From NCBI GenBank assembly GCA_026396195.1, contig JAPLXH010000005.1:67710-104380 (forward strand): a stretch of DNA of 36,671 bases, in the 5' to 3' direction. Positions 20,524 through 28,521 of this stretch are shown in pieces; within the stretch, counting starts at the first letter, position 1, and each line of letters begins with the position of its first letter. The translations under genes and the position numbers were made by a program. Source of the DNA: Candidatus Nealsonbacteria bacterium (GTDB lineage Bacteria; Patescibacteriota; Minisyncoccia; Minisyncoccales; JAGGXC01). Under the pieces are notes generated by a model. It was not told the origin of the DNA, searched no databases, and worked only from the letters and a program-made list of their open reading frames with translations.

Positions 20524-21419
20524 TGAAATCTCTTTTTTCTAAGAAGTTCATAATAGCTGTTTTTTGTGTTGTCGCGCTTGGCGCGGGTTTATTTGCGTTT
20601 TTTGCCTTGCAAAAAAATAATGTTCCGGAATCAGTTTCCATCATCACGACGCCTCTTGAATTGAAAGTTGAGAGCCCGGAACGCAAAGTGCTGGGCTTGT
20701 CTGTTGAGGGCCGTGAGATTGAGTCTTATAAATTTGGAAAAGGGAAAACACAACTTATTTTTGTCGGCGGCATACACGGGGGCTATGAGTGGAACAGCGT
20801 GATTCTTGCATATGAATTTATGGATTATCTTAAAGCAAACTTGGAATTTATCCCTGAAAATTTGAGCATAACGGTTATTCCGTCGCTGAATCCCGACGGA
20901 GTATTTAAAATAATAGGCAAGGAAGGCCGTTTTACTGTTGCTGATGTTCCGGCCGGATCCAACGGAGCCGGAAGACTCAATGCTCATGCGGTTGACCTCA
21001 ACCGTAATTTTGACTGCAAATGGAAGCCAAAGGGTTTGTGGGGAACAAAAGAGGTTAGTTGCGGAAGCAGGCCGTTTTCAGAACCGGAAAGCATGGCTAT
21101 CAGGAAATTTGTTTTAGAAAATAATCCGACAGCTGTTATTTTTTGGCACAGCAAGTCCAACGGAGTGTATGCATCATATTGCGAAGCTGATATTCTTCAG
21201 GAAACACGCGACATAATGAATACTTATTCAAAAGTTTCGGGATATCCGGCTTACGAAACGTTTGACCAATACGAGGTTACGGGCGACGCCAGTGACTGGC
21301 TCGCTTCCATCGGTATTCCGGCGATTAGCGTGGAGCTTAAGACCCACGAGACTATTGAGTGGGAACAGAATTTGGCCGGCATTCAGGCGCTCTTTAAATA
21401 CTACGAAAATAAAAATTAA
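20523..21419 (+). CDS. M14-like zinc carboxypeptidase, 298 aa
   Basis: Paralogue of the preceding gene. It has a membrane anchor (about 9-30) and then the catalytic domain: GGIHGGYEW (H85, E89), NPDG (123-126), VDLNRNFDC (157-165), FWHS (H209) and KTHETIEW (catalytic Glu region). All predicted zinc and catalytic residues are present, so it is likely an active extracytoplasmic metallopeptidase, perhaps acting on peptidoglycan peptides. Start overlaps the previous stop as TAATG, so translation is coupled. Confidence 0.88.
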   Translation: MKSLFSKKFIIAVFCVVALGAGLFAFFALQKNNVPESVSIITTPLELKVESPERKVLGLSVEGREIESYKFGKGKTQLIFVGGIHGGYEWNSVILAYEFMDYLKANLEFIPENLSITVIPSLNPDGVFKIIGKEGRFTVADVPAGSNGAGRLNAHAVDLNRNFDCKWKPKGLWGTKEVSCGSRPFSEPESMAIRKFVLENNPTAVIFWHSKSNGVYASYCEADILQETRDIMNTYSKVSGYPAYETFDQYEVTGDASDWLASIGIPAISVELKTHETIEWEQNLAGIQALFKYYENKN

Positions 21420-21421
21420 AA

Positions 21422-21580
21422 ATGTGGGTTTATATAATTTTAATAATAATTGTCGCAGGATTTTTGTTTCTGACTGAAATAGGAAGAGCGATTTTAAAGT
21501 GGCTAATTATAGGCGGATTATTGTATTTGGTGGGCTATTGGATATTAAAATTTTTTATAGACCGAACATCAAATATATAA
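21422..21580 (+). CDS. Small membrane protein, 52 aa
   Basis: An ORF starting MWVYIILIIIVAGF and ending FFIDRTSNI, with two hydrophobic helices around a short TEIGRA turn. It starts 2 nt after the carboxypeptidase stop and ends 3 nt before the next ATG, so it fits an operon. Family unknown. Confidence 0.65.
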   Translation: MWVYIILIIIVAGFLFLTEIGRAILKWLIIGGLLYLVGYWILKFFIDRTSNI

Positions 21581-21583
21581 AAT

Positions 21584-21871
21584 ATGAGATTTAGTGTTAA
21601 AAAAAACGAGAACATATTATCTCTGACAAGAAGATTGGGATATGCGCCCAGAGGGGTTGAAGGGGAGGAGTTTAACTGCGTAAGGGTTCTTAGCGGAAAC
21701 GGGTATCCAAGGTTTCATCTTTATATAAAACAAGAAAAAGATAATATTTCTTTTAATTTGCATTTGGACCAGAAAAAATCTTCATATCAGGGCACATCGG
21801 CTCACAGCGGAGAATATGACGGTAAATTGATTGAACAAGAAAAAGAAAGAATTATAAAATCTTTAGAATAA
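21584..21871 (+). CDS. Conserved hypothetical protein, 95 aa
   Basis: A small alpha/beta protein with a GYPRFHLYIK strand (about 40-49), FNLHLDQKK (about 57-65), an AHSGEYDG motif (about 73-80) and a terminal helix. I recall close relatives in many CPR genomes without a function. It is the last gene of the run starting at 19597. Confidence 0.78.
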   Translation: MRFSVKKNENILSLTRRLGYAPRGVEGEEFNCVRVLSGNGYPRFHLYIKQEKDNISFNLHLDQKKSSYQGTSAHSGEYDGKLIEQEKERIIKSLE

Positions 21872-21894
21872 TAATAAATAGTTTTTATAAATGG

Positions 21895-21923
21895 TTGACA
21901 AGAAGCTATTTATATGATATTAT
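21895..21923 (+). promoter_or_regulatory. Cold-shock gene promoter
   Basis: TTGACA (21895-21900), a 17-nt spacer and TATTAT (21918-21923). The leader that follows is about 137 nt long, much longer than for other genes in this window. Confidence 0.75.
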
Positions 21924-21929
21924 AATAAG

Positions 21930-22066
21930 TATAAGATAGTTGCCTTATAAAATTAGTCGGGTTTGTTGGGAAACTAAACTTTAGGATTCACCCTGTTAAA
22001 TTTGCTTCGCAACTATTTAACGGGGTAAACCTTAAAACATTATTAAATTAATTTGAATTTAAAAAC
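21930..22066 (+). promoter_or_regulatory. Structured cold-shock leader
   Basis: TATAAG/CTTATA forms a 5'-terminal hairpin (21930-21949). CCCTGTTAAAT pairs with ATTTAACGGGG around a TTGC-ttc-GCAA top, and the stem extends outward through TTTAGG and CCTTAAA (about 21980-22039). This gives an imperfect stem of about 22 bp, consistent with a temperature-sensing leader. Confidence 0.65.
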
Positions 22067-22267
22067 ATGGAAGGAACAATTAAAACCATTGTTGAGGGTA
22101 AAGGATTCGGGTTCATTACTGTTGAAGGAGAAGAGAAAGACTTGTTTTTTCACAAGAACGAAGTCAAAGGAGTAACCTACGAAGAGTTAAAGGTAGGTGA
22201 CAAAGTGTCTTTTGAGAAAGCTGATTCTCCGAAAGGACCCAATGCGACAAACGTAAATCGTATTTAA
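22067..22267 (+). CDS. csp: Cold-shock domain protein, 66 aa
   Basis: A single-OB-fold nucleic-acid-binding protein. RNP1 is KGFGFITV (about 12-19) and RNP2 is DLFFH (about 25-29). Length and C-terminal GPNATNV are typical of the CspA family of RNA chaperones. Transcribed alone, with a long structured 5' leader and a strong terminator. Confidence 0.96.
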   Translation: MEGTIKTIVEGKGFGFITVEGEEKDLFFHKNEVKGVTYEELKVGDKVSFEKADSPKGPNATNVNRI

Positions 22268-22287
22268 GAATTTTTACATCAGCAAAA

Positions 22288-22316
22288 AAAATCGCCTAAA
22301 AGGCGATTTTTTGGTA
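22288..22316 (+). terminator. Perfect joint-type terminator
   Basis: AAATCGCC, a short loop and GGCGATTT followed by Ts and GG. This is the cleanest copy of the joint hairpin family. Confidence 0.9.
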
Positions 22317-22352
22317 GAATTACAAAAAAAGAATATTAAAACAAACCTAATC

Positions 22353-23204
22353 ATGGAACAAAAAATTATTAAAGATAAATATGGGGCTGTCTGGGTGTCG
22401 CACTCGTCTATCGGAGACTTTTTAAAATGTCCCAGAGCATATTATTTGCATAATATGTATAAAAGCAAAAATAACAGAAAGATAAATTTGGTAAGTTCGG
22501 TTTTTTCTTTGGGCTCTGCGGTGCACGAAACTTTGGAGGGCTTGGCAAGGTATAAGGCAGAAGACAGGTTTAAGGAATCTTTGACGGATGCATTTGAGGA
22601 AAATTGGAAAAAAGTTTCAGGCAAAATCGGCGGGTTTAAAACAGCGATAGAGGAGGCCGAAGCAAAAGAACGAGCAAGACAAATGATAGAAAGGGTTGTT
22701 AAAAATCCGGGACCTTTGTTAAAGAAAACAATAAAGCTAAAGGGCGGGAAAAACAATATGCCGCCGAATTTCTTTTTATCAGAGGAAGATAATATAATTT
22801 TATGCGGGAAGATTGATTGGTTGGAATATATAGAGGAAGATGACAGCGTGCGGGTTATTGATTTTAAAACCGGAAAGAACGAAGAGGGGCAGGACTCACT
22901 TCAGCTGCCGATTTATGTTTTACTTTTAAATGCTTTGCAAAACCGAAAAATTACGGGAGCCTATTATTGGTACTTGGACCGGGCAGATGCCCCTTCAATT
23001 GTTGCCTTACCAAAAGCAGAAAGCGCCCGGGGAAAAGTTTTGTCTATCGCAAAAAAAATTAAAGAAGCCAGAGAGATTGGCCGATTTGAATGTCCCAAGG
23101 GGATGCCGGGTTGTTTTTCGTGCCAGCCATATGAAAAGATTTTAAAGGGCAAGGCGGAATTTGTCGGCATTGGCGGATATAATCAAGAATTGTATTTAAT
23201 TTAA
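22353..23204 (+). CDS. PD-(D/E)XK (RecB/Cas4-type) nuclease with Fe-S cysteines, 283 aa
   Basis: WLEYIEEDDSVRVIDFKTGK (about residues 150-170) has the Asp and DxK signature, followed by QLPIY (motif QxxxY). One N-terminal Cys (LKCPRAYYL) and three C-terminal Cys (CPKGMPGCFSC) fit a 4Fe-4S cluster as in AddB and Cas4. Likely a DNA-end-processing nuclease. The ATG at 22353 is chosen; an upstream in-frame TTG falls in the terminator. It is followed 2 nt later by a Pif1-like helicase, suggesting a joint repair role. No cas genes are present. Confidence 0.88.
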   Translation: MEQKIIKDKYGAVWVSHSSIGDFLKCPRAYYLHNMYKSKNNRKINLVSSVFSLGSAVHETLEGLARYKAEDRFKESLTDAFEENWKKVSGKIGGFKTAIEEAEAKERARQMIERVVKNPGPLLKKTIKLKGGKNNMPPNFFLSEEDNIILCGKIDWLEYIEEDDSVRVIDFKTGKNEEGQDSLQLPIYVLLLNALQNRKITGAYYWYLDRADAPSIVALPKAESARGKVLSIAKKIKEAREIGRFECPKGMPGCFSCQPYEKILKGKAEFVGIGGYNQELYLI

Positions 23205-23206
23205 TT

Positions 23207-24511
23207 ATGACACAAGAAGAAGCGTTAAACGCGATGAAAATGGGATACAATGTGTTTCTGACCGGCCCGCCTGGAAGCGGGAAAACTTTTTTATTAAACA
23301 AATACATCGATTATTTGAGAGAGAATAATAAATCAGTGGCAGTTACGGCCAGCACCGGAATTGCTGCGACCCACATGAATGGGACAACTTTGCATTCGTG
23401 GTCCGGGCTTGGGATAAAAGAAAACCTTACCAAAAATGATATCAAGAAGTTAATGAAAAAGTCCTATTTAAGAAAGCATTATAAGAATACTAAAATATTA
23501 ATTATTGATGAAATATCAATGCTTACTGCCGCCAAGTTTGATGCGGTGAACCGCGCCTGCCAACAGTTTAAATCCAGTTTTCAGACGTTTGGGGGAATGC
23601 AAGTTGTTTGTTCGGGTGACCTTTTTCAACTTCCGCCAATAAATAAAAATAGCATGGCAAAGTTTGTGGTTGAGTCGCGAGCTTGGAAAAACATGGATAT
23701 GAAAACTTGTTATCTCGAGGAACAGCACAGGCACAAAGACAAAGATTTATTTGATTTGTTGAACCATATCAGAAGCAATAATATGGAGGAATCAAAAAAA
23801 ATATTAATGGGTAGGCCGCAACAGGAAGACCTTTTGGAAACACCCACAAAACTATATACTCACAATATCGACGTTGACGCGGTAAATAGCGTTGAGTTAG
23901 AAAAGATTGCAGGCAAAGAGTTTGTTTACCATATGACCGCCACGGGCAAGCAAGAGGTTGTAAACGCCTTAAAGAAAAGTTGTTTGGCGCCGGAACGCTT
24001 AGTGTTGAAAAAAGGAGCGCGGGTGATGTTTTTGAAAAATAATTTTGAAGTCGGATATGTAAACGGAACACAGGGCAGTGTGATTGATTTTGATATTGAC
24101 GGTTTGCCGATTATTGAAACCATTCATGGCCAAAAAATTATTGCAAAGTTAGCCAGTTGGACGGTTGACGAAGATGGGAAAAGAATAGCCAGAATAAATC
24201 AGCTGCCGTTGCGATTGGCATGGGCCATAACAGTGCATAAAAGCCAAGGCATGAATTTAGATGCCGCAGAAATAGACCTTTCCAAATGTTTTGTCGAAGG
24301 AATGGGTTATGTGGCTTTATCCAGGTTGCGTTCTTTAGCCGGTTTAAAACTTGTAGCAATAAATGATATGGCGTTTTGTATAAACAAGAAGGCCTTTGAT
24401 GTAGACGAACAGTTAAGAAAGGCGTCTAAAGCAATGGCAAGAAAATTAAAAAAGATTTCTCTTAGCGAAACAGAAAAACGACATAAGCGGTTTTTAATGT
24501 CGACGGCATAG
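23207..24511 (+). CDS. Pif1/RecD-like DNA helicase, 434 aa
   Basis: A superfamily 1B helicase. Walker A GPPGSGKT (about 19-26), motif Ia ASTGIAAT and LHSWSG, Walker B LIIDEISML (about 98-106), motif III GDLFQLPP (about 137-144), a late AITVHKSQGMNLD (about 340-352) and YVALSRLRS (about 365-373). Pif1 proteins unwind DNA 5' to 3' and resolve G-quadruplexes and replication blocks. Coupled to the nuclease gene before it. Confidence 0.93.
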   Translation: MTQEEALNAMKMGYNVFLTGPPGSGKTFLLNKYIDYLRENNKSVAVTASTGIAATHMNGTTLHSWSGLGIKENLTKNDIKKLMKKSYLRKHYKNTKILIIDEISMLTAAKFDAVNRACQQFKSSFQTFGGMQVVCSGDLFQLPPINKNSMAKFVVESRAWKNMDMKTCYLEEQHRHKDKDLFDLLNHIRSNNMEESKKILMGRPQQEDLLETPTKLYTHNIDVDAVNSVELEKIAGKEFVYHMTATGKQEVVNALKKSCLAPERLVLKKGARVMFLKNNFEVGYVNGTQGSVIDFDIDGLPIIETIHGQKIIAKLASWTVDEDGKRIARINQLPLRLAWAITVHKSQGMNLDAAEIDLSKCFVEGMGYVALSRLRSLAGLKLVAINDMAFCINKKAFDVDEQLRKASKAMARKLKKISLSETEKRHKRFLMSTA

Positions 24512-24593
24512 GCAATGGTTTGATTAATTATTGATTTTGATATAAATTAAAAGTTAGAAAATTAACATTAAAGAAAATGGAGGATAAAGAAAA

Positions 24594-24788
24594 ATGATAG
24601 GAGAGTCGACTATTTTCAGGGTAATAATAATATACTTTATTGGGTTTTTGTTTGGTATATTACTTGGTCAGAAATTAATATTTCCCAAAGATGGTTTATG
24701 GGCTTATCTTTTATGCGGTATTCTTTGGCCCGTTAGTTTCATAGTTTCAATTCCCATAGTCCTTGGTTTAATGACTCCCATAAAATAG
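24594..24788 (+). CDS. Small membrane protein, 64 aa
   Basis: Two hydrophobic helices (about 8-28 and 36-58) with FPKDGLW between. Family unknown. GGAGG (24579-24583) lies 10 nt upstream. A 7-codon ORF (24577-24597) begins at the SD itself and ends in a TGA overlapping this ATG, as at 1969. Confidence 0.65.
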   Translation: MIGESTIFRVIIIYFIGFLFGILLGQKLIFPKDGLWAYLLCGILWPVSFIVSIPIVLGLMTPIK

Positions 24789-24807
24789 TAATAATCGTTT
24801 TATTATA

Positions 24808-24836
24808 AGAGGTATTATTAAGACACCTCTTTTTTA
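24808..24836 (+). terminator. Intrinsic terminator
   Basis: AGAGGT (24808-24813) pairs with ACCTCT (24825-24830), plus T-run. Confidence 0.85.
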
Positions 24837-24856
24837 TTTGAATTTAATCAAGTCCC

Positions 24857-24901
24857 TTGACCGGCTCAGGACTTACGTTTAGCCTTTCGAAGTGGTAGTA
24901 T
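24857..24901 (+). promoter_or_regulatory. Repeat-derived promoter
   Basis: Diverged repeat sequence (CGGCTCAGGACTTACG, then CTTTCGAAGTGG). TTACGT (24873-24878), a 17-nt spacer and TAGTAT (24896-24901) predict +1 at 24908, 2 nt before the ATG. Confidence 0.55.
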
Positions 24902-24909
24902 AAGACATT

Positions 24910-25542
24910 ATGATTAAGAATATTATTTTTGATTGGTCCGGAGTAATAAACGACGATTTACACACCGTCTATAGAGTAGTTTTGGCGATATTCAAAAAAT
25001 TCGGGGTCAAAGAAATATCTTTGGAAGAATTCAGAAAAGAATGGGAGCAACCCTATATGCTTTTCTATCGTAAATATGGTATTTCTGGTATATCCAGAGA
25101 AGAAGAGGTCGCTATTTATAAATCTTTATATAAAGATTTATCTGCTAAGTATCCCCCAAGGGCATATCCTAAAATTAAAGATACGTTGGTAAAATTCAAG
25201 AAAGCCGGTATCAATATGATTATATTAAGTTCAAACCTTAGAGAAACTATTTTATATGACATTGAAGAATTCAATCTGCAAGGATTATTCACCGAAATTA
25301 ATAGCGAAATACACGATAAAAACGATGGAATACAAGAGACAATTAAAAGAAATGGTTTTAATCCTCAAGAAACTGTATTTGTTGGCGATACGACTCATGA
25401 AGTTGACGTCGGCAAGAAGGCGGGGATAAAAACTGCAGCTGTTACGTGGGGGTATAACAATGAGGATAAATTGAAATCCGTTAACCCAGATTTTATAATC
25501 CACGACTTAGAGGAATTAGAAAAAGCGGTTTTTGGTTGTTAA
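24910..25542 (+). CDS. HAD-superfamily hydrolase, 210 aa
   Basis: Motif I is FDWSGVIND (about 7-15): the nucleophile Asp is present, but the Asp at +2 is replaced by Ser, as in phosphonatase-like DWAGT proteins. Motif II is ILSSN (about 99-103) and motif IV is VGDTTHEVD (about 157-165). The helical cap lies between residues 15 and 80. Likely a small-molecule phosphatase or phosphonatase-like enzyme; substrate unknown. Probably leaderless. Confidence 0.9.
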   Translation: MIKNIIFDWSGVINDDLHTVYRVVLAIFKKFGVKEISLEEFRKEWEQPYMLFYRKYGISGISREEEVAIYKSLYKDLSAKYPPRAYPKIKDTLVKFKKAGINMIILSSNLRETILYDIEEFNLQGLFTEINSEIHDKNDGIQETIKRNGFNPQETVFVGDTTHEVDVGKKAGIKTAAVTWGYNNEDKLKSVNPDFIIHDLEELEKAVFGC

Positions 25543-25599
25543 ACATTCACCTCTAATTCAAACTTAAGATAATTGTTGGAAAAAGGATAGTTCGGACTT

Positions 25600-25627
25600 G
25601 GTTGAGGTGCCGCCTCAGCCTTTTTTA
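25600..25627 (+). terminator. Intrinsic terminator
   Basis: GGTTGAGG (25600-25607) pairs with CCTCAGCC (25613-25620, one wobble), followed by T6. Confidence 0.85.
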
Positions 25628-25658
25628 ATTAGGTAATTTGTATTAATATAGAACCATT

Positions 25659-27110
25659 ATGAATCAAGGAGAAACGATATTAAGATTTAACAAGGTGTTT
25701 TTCTCATACGGACACAACAAACCCATATTAGATGAGGTTGATTTTTCTTTAAGGCAAGGATCAAAGATAACCCTGATGGGACAAAATGGCGCCGGCAAAA
25801 GCACTATTTTTCAGCTTATTACCGGAAACCTTAAACCGGATTTGGGAGCTGTCAGTATTGTGGCAGGAGTTACCGTTGCTATTGCAAAACAGGTAATTTC
25901 CCGGGACTTGCTTGATTTAACAGTGCGCGAATTTTTTCAGAATTGTTTCAGCGAAACAGTATATGACATTGACCCAAAAATTGACGAAGTTCTTGGGATG
26001 GTTAATCTTATTGCCGATAAAGACAAAATCATTAAATCATTTTCAGGGGGCCAGCAGGCAAGGCTTCTTTTGGCATCGGCCATTATCCAAAATCCCGATT
26101 TACTGCTTTTGGATGAGCCGACCAATAATCTTGATAAAGACGGCATAATTCATCTTACTAAATTTCTTATTGATTATAATAAAACATGCATAGTCATTTC
26201 TCATGACGCCAAGTTTTTGAATGCGTTTACCCACGGCGTTTTATATCTGGATGTATTTACCCGCAAGATTGAGCAGTATGTCGGAGATTATTATGATTTA
26301 TTGATTGAGATTTCCGCCAGGATGGAAAGGGAAAACATGAAAAACGCGCAGTTGGCAAAAAAAATTCAGGAGAATAAAGATAAATCAAATTATTTTGCCC
26401 ACAAAGGAGGGAAGATGAGATTGGTGGCAAAAAAAATGCGACAAAGAGCCGAAGAAATGGAAGAAGCAAAAATTGACGTCAGAAAGGAGGACAAGACCAT
26501 CAGGTCTTTTATTATTCCTTCCCAGCAGGGGATTGGCGGAGAAATTTTGAGTATTACATCTTTCTCTGTAATGAAAAATCATAAATCAGTGCGGCGCAAG
26601 GCTAATATTTCTCTTAGAAAAGGAGAGCGCTTGTTTCTCACGGGACAGAACGGCAGCGGCAAAACTACATTGCTTGAAGCTTTAGCTTCAGGAAAAGCAA
26701 AGGGCGCTAAAATTGCCTCAGGAGTTAAGGTTGGATATTACCGCCAAGATTTTTCCACCCTTAATCTTGATGATACGGTTTATCAATCCCTCAGTTCTGT
26801 CGCTGAAAAATTTTCAGAAGAAAACCTCCGTGCCTTGGCCGCCGGCTTTTTGATAACCGGCGACTTAATTTATGCCAAAATAGGCAGTTTATCAGAAGGA
26901 CAAAAGGGTTTGGTGTCTTTTGCCAGGCTGGTGATACAAAAACCTGGGCTTCTTATTTTGGACGAGCCCACCAATCATATTAATTTCCGTCATTTGCCGG
27001 TTATAGCTTCTGCGCTAAACAAATACGAGGGAGCTTTGGTTTTAGTGAGCCATATCCCGGAATTTGTCCAGCAGATTCGTATTGATGAAATTCTTGATTT
27101 GAATCAATAA
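25659..27110 (+). CDS. ABC-F family ATPase, 483 aa
   Basis: Two ABC domains on one chain and no membrane segments. Domain 1: Walker A GQNGAGKST (about 41-49), signature SFSGGQQ (about 127-133), Walker B LLLLDEPTNNLD. A charged linker helix lies at about 220-280. Domain 2: Walker A GQNGSGKTT (about 328-336), signature SLSEGQK, Walker B LLILDEPTNH. ABC-F proteins act on the ribosome in translation or antibiotic protection. Domain 2 reads NHINF instead of the usual NHLD. TAATAT (25644-25649) suggests a very short leader. Confidence 0.92.
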   Translation: MNQGETILRFNKVFFSYGHNKPILDEVDFSLRQGSKITLMGQNGAGKSTIFQLITGNLKPDLGAVSIVAGVTVAIAKQVISRDLLDLTVREFFQNCFSETVYDIDPKIDEVLGMVNLIADKDKIIKSFSGGQQARLLLASAIIQNPDLLLLDEPTNNLDKDGIIHLTKFLIDYNKTCIVISHDAKFLNAFTHGVLYLDVFTRKIEQYVGDYYDLLIEISARMERENMKNAQLAKKIQENKDKSNYFAHKGGKMRLVAKKMRQRAEEMEEAKIDVRKEDKTIRSFIIPSQQGIGGEILSITSFSVMKNHKSVRRKANISLRKGERLFLTGQNGSGKTTLLEALASGKAKGAKIASGVKVGYYRQDFSTLNLDDTVYQSLSSVAEKFSEENLRALAAGFLITGDLIYAKIGSLSEGQKGLVSFARLVIQKPGLLILDEPTNHINFRHLPVIASALNKYEGALVLVSHIPEFVQQIRIDEILDLNQ

Positions 27111-27114
27111 AGGC

Positions 27115-27143
27115 TTGACAGAGCATAAAGATTGGTATATGCT
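27115..27143 (+). promoter_or_regulatory. Promoter of the DEAD-box gene
   Basis: TTGACA (27115-27120), a 17-nt spacer and TATGCT (27138-27143). Predicted +1 is 27150, the G of GTAACTGAAT. Confidence 0.8.
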
Positions 27144-27149
27144 ATCAAC

Positions 27150-27245
27150 GTAACTGAATCTCATGGTTTTTATTTAAAAAATCGGAGACTATCTAGTCGC
27201 CTTTTTTTATTTACAATGATCGAATGTTATAAGGGTAATTCCCTT
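27150..27245 (+). promoter_or_regulatory. DEAD-box leader with attenuator-like terminator
   Basis: Starts GTAACTGAAT. A GGAGACT/AGTCGCC stem (27184-27201) followed by T7 would stop transcription before the gene. A second AAGGG/CCCTT hairpin lies just upstream of the ATG at 27255. Confidence 0.65.
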
Positions 27246-27254
27246 TAAAAAAAT

Positions 27255-28478
27255 ATGTACACAAGAGGTTTAAAAAATTATAGGTCAAGAAAATTTTTGT
27301 CCAAATCTTCTCAATTCAAAAGAGGAGGCCGTTCTAATTCCTCAAACAGGGGACAAAAGAGGAGCTTTGGCGGAGAAAAAATAGATCCCGCCAAATTTAT
27401 CAATAAAGCGGTTATGGCCAAAGAAATTGATATTTTTAAACCTGAACACGAATTTCAGGATTTTAAAATTGACCAAAGGTTAAAGCAGGTTATTGCGGCC
27501 AGGGGCTATAAAACGCCTACGCCGATTCAGGACAGGGTTATTCCTTGCGCCATCAACGGCTCTGATATTGTTGGAGTTGCCAACACCGGAACGGGAAAAA
27601 CAGCTGCTTTTCTTTTACCTTTAATTAATAAAATTATACTCAACCCAAAAGAGCAGGTTTTGATTATTGCTCCGACCAGAGAGCTTGCTTTACAGATAGA
27701 CCAGGAATTCAAATTATTCACCAAAGGAATGAGACTGTTTTCAGTTTGTTGCGTAGGGGGAATGAGCATAGGCTGGCAGATTTCAAATCTCCACTACCAA
27801 TACAACGTAATCATCGGAACACCAGGAAGATTAAAGGATTTGATAGAGAGAAAAATGATTAATTTATCCAGGTTTAATAATATAGTGCTGGACGAAGCAG
27901 ACCGGATGCTTGATATGGGATTTATAAATGACACCCGCTTCATAATGAGCGGAATGCCAAAAGAGCGCCAGGTGTTTTTCTTTGCAGCCACTCTTTCCAG
28001 TAGCATAGAAAAACTTATTAAAGAATTTCTTAGGAATCCGATTAGGATTTCGGTTAAAACCAGGGACACCGCAAAAAATGTTGAACAGGATGTTATTAGA
28101 ATAGAGCGCGGAAGGAGTAAATTGGATGTTCTTAACGAGCTTTTAAATAAAATAGAATTCAATAAGGTGCTTATTTTCGGAAAAACCAAGCGCGGAGTGG
28201 AAGGGCTGTCAAAAACGCTTTCTGATAACGGATTTAAGGTGGAATCCATACACGGAAACAAAAATAACTCTCAGCGCCAAAGAGCTCTGGTTTTATTCAA
28301 GAATAATGTCGTCCAGGTGCTGGTGGCAACTGATGTTGCAGCCCGCGGACTGGACATTGCAGATATCAGCCATGTTATAAACTATGACATACCTGCGACT
28401 TACACTGACTATGTTCACCGCATCGGCCGTACCGGAAGAGGAGATAAGAGAGGAACGGCTTTGACGTTTATAGAATAA
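27255..28478 (+). CDS. DEAD-box RNA helicase, 407 aa
   Basis: An ATP-dependent RNA helicase. An Arg/Gly/Ser-rich basic N-terminus (about 1-45), Q motif YKTPTPIQ (about 80-87), motif I ANTGTGKT, Ia PTRELALQ, Ib GTPGR, II VLDEADRMLDMGF, V ATDVAARGLD and VI HRIGRTGRG near the C-terminus. Motif III reads AAT instead of SAT. It ends soon after motif VI, so there is no C-terminal RNA-binding extension; the basic N-terminus may replace it. The attenuator-like leader suggests cold-shock-type control. Confidence 0.95.
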   Translation: MYTRGLKNYRSRKFLSKSSQFKRGGRSNSSNRGQKRSFGGEKIDPAKFINKAVMAKEIDIFKPEHEFQDFKIDQRLKQVIAARGYKTPTPIQDRVIPCAINGSDIVGVANTGTGKTAAFLLPLINKIILNPKEQVLIIAPTRELALQIDQEFKLFTKGMRLFSVCCVGGMSIGWQISNLHYQYNVIIGTPGRLKDLIERKMINLSRFNNIVLDEADRMLDMGFINDTRFIMSGMPKERQVFFFAATLSSSIEKLIKEFLRNPIRISVKTRDTAKNVEQDVIRIERGRSKLDVLNELLNKIEFNKVLIFGKTKRGVEGLSKTLSDNGFKVESIHGNKNNSQRQRALVLFKNNVVQVLVATDVAARGLDIADISHVINYDIPATYTDYVHRIGRTGRGDKRGTALTFIE

Positions 28479-28488
28479 TTATTATCCC

Positions 28489-28517
28489 TTGATTGTTATT
28501 TGTTAATATGCTATAGT
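28489..28517 (+). promoter_or_regulatory. Promoter of the orphan RNA
   Basis: TTGATT (28489-28494), a 17-nt spacer and TATAGT (28512-28517). Predicted +1 is 28524, the G of GTAACTGAAT. Confidence 0.78.
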
Positions 28518-28521
28518 AGCA

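Noticed and set aside
22311-22352. Upstream TTG start for the nuclease gene
   Set aside because: The TTG is in the terminator T-tract of the csp gene; ATG 22353 is more plausible.
27255-28478. Inactive DEAD-box helicase because motif III is AAT instead of SAT
   Set aside because: All other motifs are intact, and a Ser to Ala change in motif III need not abolish ATPase activity.
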